Positions 5,692-9,147 of a stretch of 9,147 nt of DNA are shown here, piece by piece. The notes beneath the pieces were generated by a model, which worked only from the letters and a program-made list of their open reading frames with translations, ran no database searches and was not told the DNA's origin. This DNA is from Flavobacteriaceae bacterium UBA3179 (GTDB lineage: Bacteria > Bacteroidota > Bacteroidia > Flavobacteriales > Flavobacteriaceae): the NCBI GenBank assembly GCA_002364245.1, contig DEXR01000031.1:8453-17599 (forward strand). The letters are read 5' to 3'. The number at the start of each line of letters is the position of its first letter. The first letter of the stretch is position 1. The position numbers and the translations under genes are program-made.

Positions 5692-5740
5692 AAGCATGGA
5701 AAGTGATTACTCTTTTTTGATTGCTTTCCATGCTTTTTTT
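5692..5740 (+). terminator. Rho-independent terminator of the VOC/SRPBCC operon, overlapping the next gene
   Basis: AAGCATGGAAAG (5692-5703) pairs perfectly over 12 bp with CTTTCCATGCTT (5724-5735). Seven consecutive T (5734-5740) start at the end of the stem. The loop is 20 nt. The right arm and T run are inside the last codons of the convergent DUF808 gene (its stop codon is at 5707-5709), and the loop spans that stop. On the minus strand the stem is not followed by a T run, so it works mainly for the plus-strand operon. Confidence 0.8.
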
Positions 5741-6585
5741 AATGCCATAACCACAACTAAAACCAAAAAGCCTACCACGAGTCCTACTACAAACTCTCCT
5801 AAAATGGAAGGGAAACTTTCAACAAGATGATGTATAAATTCGATATTGTGGACAAAAAGTCCGCCAGATACCAAGAGCAATGCTATGGTCCCAATTACGC
5901 TTAAACTTTTGATTACTTTTGGCAAGGCAGATATTAAAAACTTCCCGATTTTATCTGAAAAGCTGTCCTCCTTATCATTTAAGTCGATGAGCTTAAGGCC
6001 AAATTCATCCATGCGTACCAACAGGGCAACAATTCCATATACACCAACTGTGGCAATTAATGCGATGATAGAAACCACAATAATTTGCATAGTTAATGTT
6101 TCTTGAGCGACAGTACCTAGTGCGATAATTACAATTTCAATAGAGAGAATTAAATCAGTCAAGATAGCCGATTTAATACGTTCTTTTTCCAAGCTCATCA
6201 ACTCTTCTTTTGAAAGGTCTTGCAAAGCTTCCTCTTTGTGGTCGTGAGCATGTGGTACCAAAAACTCGTATATTTTCTCGGCGCCTTCATATGCCAAATA
6301 GAGTCCACCTATTAAAAGAATAACAGTAACGGCTACAGGTAAAAAAGCACTCAATAAAAAGGCAATGGGAAGGATGATGAGTTTGTTTAAAAACGATCCT
6401 TTTGTGATTGCCCATAATACGGGCAGTTCTCGCGATGACATAAAACCTGAGGCTTTTTCGGCATTGACCGCTAGATCATCTCCCAAAATACCCGCTGTTT
6501 TTTTAGCGGCTACTTTGCTCATTACGGAAACATCGTCCATAAGGGCGGCAATATCATCAAGCAGTGCAAAAAATCCTGAAGCCAT
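5707..6585 (-). CDS. DUF808 family (YedI-type) inner-membrane protein
   Basis: This 292-residue multi-pass membrane protein matches the DUF808 family (E. coli YedI is the familiar member), whose biochemical role is not established. The conserved N-terminus is present: ASGFFALLDDIAALMDDVSVMSKVAAKKTAGILGDDLAVNA (2-42). Hydrophobic segments lie at about 69-97, 141-160, 166-190, 225-244 and 262-281. Between the first two is the loop PHAHDHKEE (111-119), rich in His and acidic residues, then a short charged coil. A lysine-rich tail (ALKKAWKAIKKE) ends the protein; its codons also form half of a terminator for the opposing operon. No clear promoter was found in the 133-nt gap upstream, and the hairpin after the RND adaptor gene suggests that it is not part of the copper operon. 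Confidence 0.9.
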   Translation of the reverse strand: MASGFFALLDDIAALMDDVSVMSKVAAKKTAGILGDDLAVNAEKASGFMSSRELPVLWAITKGSFLNKLIILPIAFLLSAFLPVAVTVILLIGGLYLAYEGAEKIYEFLVPHAHDHKEEALQDLSKEELMSLEKERIKSAILTDLILSIEIVIIALGTVAQETLTMQIIVVSIIALIATVGVYGIVALLVRMDEFGLKLIDLNDKEDSFSDKIGKFLISALPKVIKSLSVIGTIALLLVSGGLFVHNIEFIHHLVESFPSILGEFVVGLVVGFLVLVVVMALKKAWKAIKKE

Positions 6586-6665
6586 AGGGTGTGTTTTAAA
6601 ATAGAGCTTTGGTTAGTAAAGATGCAAAAATCAATAGAAAATTTTAAATGTAGCACCTCCTTTAC

Positions 6666-6700
6666 AAAAGTTTATAAAATAACTTAGATAATTTATAAAC
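6666..6700 (-). terminator. AT-rich hairpin after the RND adaptor gene, possible terminator
   Basis: GTTTATAAA (on the plus strand 6670-6678) and TTTATAAAC (6692-6700) form a perfect 9-bp inverted repeat with a 13-nt loop. On the minus strand it is followed by TTTT (6669-6666). It begins 18 nt after the adaptor's stop codon. The stem has a single G-C pair, so termination may be weak, with some read-through into the DUF808 gene. Confidence 0.45.
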
Positions 6701-6718
6701 CTTGCTTGTCTTTCGGAA

Positions 6719-8452
6719 TCATTGAATAGAATCGATTACACTACCACACGTCATCATTGCTTCTCCATAATAGGGATTTCGAATCTCTGGCTCACTACTT
6801 AGCCAAGAAGCCCCTTTGTTGCTATTTGCCATCGGGCATTTTTGGACATAGTAATTGGTTGAGATTTTTATATTCATTGCGATAGGCACGATATTCTCAT
6901 TTAGAATCACAAAATGAGCGCGCTGATTTTCCAAAATATCATTGTTTACGATGGCATCCAGCATCTCAATACTTTTGGTTAGGTGTTGTTCTTCCATCTT
7001 GCCTAAATCTTCTGTCGATATTGTTTTTAATTTTTCTGAGGTCGTTTTCGCGAAATCGGAAACCTGACTGGCATCACTTGCTACAAAAGCATCTTTCATT
7101 TTGAGATACGATGGTAATGCATCGTTAAAAGTAGAACTGAATGCACTATTGAAACTCATTTCCATATCGCCCATCATAGCTGATCCGTCCTGCATCATCT
7201 GCTGATTCATCATTGATTTTTTACCCTGTAATTGTGCTGCTGCATCTACGGTAAACGTTCCATTGGTTACTATTTCATCTCCATTATTTAATCCAGCCGA
7301 GACTTGGTAAGTTTCGCCAGAGCGATTGCCCAATGTCACTTCTCGCATTTCAAAAACAGGCTCATTAGGATTGGTTTTTACATATACCAATGAGCGCTCG
7401 CCCGTCCATAGTACAGCACTTGCAGGTACGGTAAGTGTATTTTCCATAGTTTGCGTTGTGCCTTTGACTTTGCCCGTCACAAACATTCCAGGTTTAAAAA
7501 TACCTTCTCGATTATTCAACGTAGCCCGAACCGATACCGTTCGTGTAGTATTATTTAGAACAGGGTCTATGAAAGAAGTTGTTCCTTCAAATTCTTTGTT
7601 TGGATAGGCATTGGTAGTGATGTTGATTTTTTGCCCAACGCTGAATTGTGATAGCTGATTTTCATAAGCATCAAATTCTGCCCAAACGGAATTAAGATTA
7701 CTCAACTTCACAATGGGCTGTCCTTGATTAACGTAATCGCCTTGTGCTGCAATTACTTCTGAAACCGTTCCGGAAACCGTCGCATAAATGGGGAAATTCT
7801 CTCGCACCGTTCCACTTACTTCTATAGCATTGATTTGTGTGTCTGAAAGTTTCCAGTTTTTGAGTTTGTTGCGAACGGCTTTGTATAAAGCTGGTTGTGA
7901 TTCTTTCAGGGATGCTGCGGTAATCAGTTCCTGCTGTGCCGCTACAAGGTCTGGTGCGTAAATGGTTGCGAGTAGCTGACCACGATTTACTTGCTGTCCT
8001 TCATAGTTAACGTTGAGTTGTTCTATCCTTCCTTTAAAATAGCTGGATTGTACGGTATTGTTTTCTTCGTTTGCAGCTATTTTTCCCGAAAGGGATATCA
8101 TTCCATCATCATCGCTTGTTTCTGCATTACCCACAATGGTAGTTTGGATATTTGCCAACGCCATTGCGTTTTCAGTCATTTTTATCTCGTTTGCAGCGAG
8201 ACCATCTGCACCAGCTTCCGCAGGGATTAAGTCCATACCACATATAGGACAATCGCCAGCTTCGGGTTGCATAATCTGTGGATGCATCGAGCAGGTCCAC
8301 ATCTGGTCTGCGCTCTCGCCAGAATGGTCGTGGTCTGACATTTCAGACATATCCTTATTTGCAGAATCGCCTGAACTATTTCCAAAAATGAGCCAGCCAG
8401 CGCCCAAACCTATTATTATGGCTATTGCTATATATAAAATGTTCTTGTTCAT
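6719..8452 (-). CDS. CusB-type RND efflux periplasmic adaptor with heavy-metal-binding and DUF3347 domains
   Basis: This 577-residue membrane-fusion protein should link an inner-membrane RND pump to an outer-membrane channel and export copper/silver-type ions. Residues 5-23 are an N-terminal membrane anchor, followed by a Met/His/Asp linker (MSEMSDHDHS, 35-44). A heavy-metal-binding domain has WTCSMHPQ (52-59) and CPICGM (68-73). The adaptor core follows: lipoyl half-motif around 135-180, helical hairpin about 170-215, second lipoyl half 221-252, beta-barrel to about 330, and membrane-proximal domain 335-405. Residues 414-432 contain eight methionines. A C-terminal DUF3347 domain begins near 433 and ends with QKCPM (537-541) and MMTCG (566-570), likely metal sites. 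It is far longer than plain CusB (about 400). Its start is 4 nt after the DUF305 gene, so the two are coupled. The metal is inferred from the motifs. Confidence 0.92.
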   Translation of the reverse strand: MNKNILYIAIAIIIGLGAGWLIFGNSSGDSANKDMSEMSDHDHSGESADQMWTCSMHPQIMQPEAGDCPICGMDLIPAEAGADGLAANEIKMTENAMALANIQTTIVGNAETSDDDGMISLSGKIAANEENNTVQSSYFKGRIEQLNVNYEGQQVNRGQLLATIYAPDLVAAQQELITAASLKESQPALYKAVRNKLKNWKLSDTQINAIEVSGTVRENFPIYATVSGTVSEVIAAQGDYVNQGQPIVKLSNLNSVWAEFDAYENQLSQFSVGQKINITTNAYPNKEFEGTTSFIDPVLNNTTRTVSVRATLNNREGIFKPGMFVTGKVKGTTQTMENTLTVPASAVLWTGERSLVYVKTNPNEPVFEMREVTLGNRSGETYQVSAGLNNGDEIVTNGTFTVDAAAQLQGKKSMMNQQMMQDGSAMMGDMEMSFNSAFSSTFNDALPSYLKMKDAFVASDASQVSDFAKTTSEKLKTISTEDLGKMEEQHLTKSIEMLDAIVNNDILENQRAHFVILNENIVPIAMNIKISTNYYVQKCPMANSNKGASWLSSEPEIRNPYYGEAMMTCGSVIDSIQ

Positions 8453-8456
8453 AATC

Positions 8457-8948
8457 TTATTTTTCGTTTTCTAAACGTTCAATCATTTCTTTCATTTCGG
8501 CGATTTCCCTTCGTTGTGCCTTAATGATTTCTTCGGCCAGTTTTTTGACTTCCGGGTCTTGGATATCTGCTCGTTCACTTGTCAAAATTGCAATGGAATG
8601 GTGTGGTATCATTGCTTTCATCCAAAGGACATCGCCTACGGTTGACTTTTGGTCACGTACAAGTCCCAATGCACCTGCAAAGAGAACGATACTTCCCAAG
8701 ACTATGGCGATATTCTTCTTTTTATTTTGATACATTCCACGCATTGCCACAAACATAATGATGGCCATAGCTGCGATACCAAGACAGACCATATAGAAAC
8801 GCGTAAGGCTAAACCAAACGTGGTCCCATTCATAGGTGTTTAAATACATCGTAATGTACATTGCTACAAAAGAGCAAGCGAGCATCGCTACAAAACGTGT
8901 GTAATGGTTTTTTGATTTTCCTGAATTTGTATGTTCATTTGAATTCAT
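8457..8948 (-). CDS. DUF305 domain membrane protein, copper-operon associated
   Basis: This 163-residue protein has a polar N-terminus, three hydrophobic segments (about 18-36, 46-69 and 79-97) and a C-terminal DUF305-like helical region. The DUF305 signature is MKAMIPHHSIAILTSE (110-125), with Met110, Met113 and the His116-His117 pair, followed by DPEVKKLAEEIIKAQRREIAEMKEMI (131-156). DUF305 proteins often accompany copper and other metal-resistance genes and have conserved His/Met residues that could bind metal, but the biochemical role is unproven. Most family members are secreted four-helix proteins; here the domain is membrane-attached and shortened. It lies 25 nt after the stop of the upstream partial gene and 4 nt before the RND adaptor start, so it is in the same operon. 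Confidence 0.85.
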   Translation of the reverse strand: MNSNEHTNSGKSKNHYTRFVAMLACSFVAMYITMYLNTYEWDHVWFSLTRFYMVCLGIAAMAIIMFVAMRGMYQNKKKNIAIVLGSIVLFAGALGLVRDQKSTVGDVLWMKAMIPHHSIAILTSERADIQDPEVKKLAEEIIKAQRREIAEMKEMIERLENEK

Positions 8949-8973
8949 AATTTTTGGTTTTATTTGTTACTAA

Positions 8974-9147
8974 TTATTTAATTTTCTTTTTTAGTTTTCT
9001 GATTGATGGGGAACTGATATACCACAAAACGAAACCGCTTAAGACGGTTATCAATCCCAAAAGTGAAAATGCCCTTAACAACAACGTGTTGAAATTATCC
9101 CTTCCCTGATAATCCATTGTATGAGTCATCCATAGAAAATCAAACCA
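8974..9147 (-). CDS. C-terminus of a membrane protein, cut by the window end (possibly PepSY-type)
   Basis: Reading leftwards from base 9147, one frame is open for 57 codons and stops at 8974-8976. The fragment starts WFDFLWMTHTMDYQGRDNFN, continues into one hydrophobic helix (about residues 26-45, SLLGLITVLSGFVLWYI), and ends with a very basic tail (RKLKKKIK). This is a single membrane anchor with a lysine-rich cytoplasmic end. The TMDYQGRDNFN then helix pattern recalls the ends of small PepSY-type membrane proteins found near flavobacterial metal-efflux genes, but that is from memory and weak. Only 25 nt separate it from the DUF305 gene, on the same strand, so it probably belongs to the copper operon. 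The true start lies outside the window. Confidence 0.7.
   Translation of the reverse strand, partial: WFDFLWMTHTMDYQGRDNFNTLLLRAFSLLGLITVLSGFVLWYISSPSIRKLKKKIK

Noticed and set aside
6586..6718. A promoter for the DUF808 gene in this gap
   Set aside because: Only partial matches to TANNTTTG were found on the minus strand (for example AACTTTTG and CATCTTTA), without a convincing -33 box at 19-21 nt.
8058..8474. 138-codon plus-strand frame opposite the start of the RND adaptor
   Set aside because: The adaptor's domains in the other strand are unmistakable; the opposite frame has no coherent domain and overlaps two gene ends.
1..9147. CRISPR arrays, tRNA or rRNA genes, insertion sequences, phage genes, toxin-antitoxin pairs
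   Set aside because: No repeated spacer pattern, transposase or integrase motif, cloverleaf candidate or small toxin-antitoxin pair was seen by eye on either strand.

Overview
The window looks like a chromosomal piece of a marine or soil-type Flavobacteriaceae member (Bacteroidota). Supporting signs are the AT-rich intergenic DNA, A-rich leaders without clear Shine-Dalgarno sites, promoters that fit the Bacteroidota TTTG / TANNTTTG pattern, a lipoprotein with the C-S-K-D-E type surface-export signal, and the prmA-clpS pair. No rRNA, tRNA, CRISPR, insertion sequence or phage gene was seen.

Layout, left to right. (1) 1-967, plus strand: the end of prmA (ribosomal protein L11 methyltransferase) followed 8 nt later by clpS (N-end-rule adaptor of ClpAP). 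(2) 968-1341: a 374-nt non-coding stretch with an imperfect hairpin, a good promoter, a perfect inverted repeat over its -33 box and a palindrome near the expected transcription start. It leads into a 289-residue M57 (HEIGH) zinc metalloprotease lipoprotein, which ends at a strong hairpin terminator. (3) 2264-2368: a purine-rich tract and a C/G-rich hairpin. (4) 2369-5740: a GlxA-type regulator (DJ-1/PfpI domain plus AraC helix-turn-helix) on the minus strand. It is divergent from a tight five-gene plus-strand operon that encodes only small pocket-fold proteins: VOC, SRPBCC, PhnB-like VOC, VOC, SRPBCC/AHSA1. Back-to-back promoters carry the same -7 octamer (TATCTTTG), and a near-palindrome lies between their -33 boxes. 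The operon ends at a terminator partly encoded inside the 3' end of the next, convergent gene.

(5) 5707-6585, minus strand: a DUF808 (YedI-type) inner-membrane protein. (6) 6719-9147, minus strand: part of a copper/heavy-metal operon. In transcription order these are the C-terminus of an unidentified membrane protein (cut by the window end), a three-helix DUF305 membrane protein, and a long CusB-type RND adaptor. The adaptor combines an N-terminal heavy-metal-binding domain, a Met-rich linker and a C-terminal DUF3347 domain. Any RND pump and outer-membrane channel would lie outside the window.

The best candidate for an undescribed system is block 4: one DJ-1/AraC regulator facing five small ligand-pocket proteins. 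At least two of the three VOC members lack the usual metal-ligand glutamate, which suggests binding, sensing or sequestration of a small molecule rather than ordinary glyoxalase chemistry. This is inference; the substrate cannot be read from the sequence.
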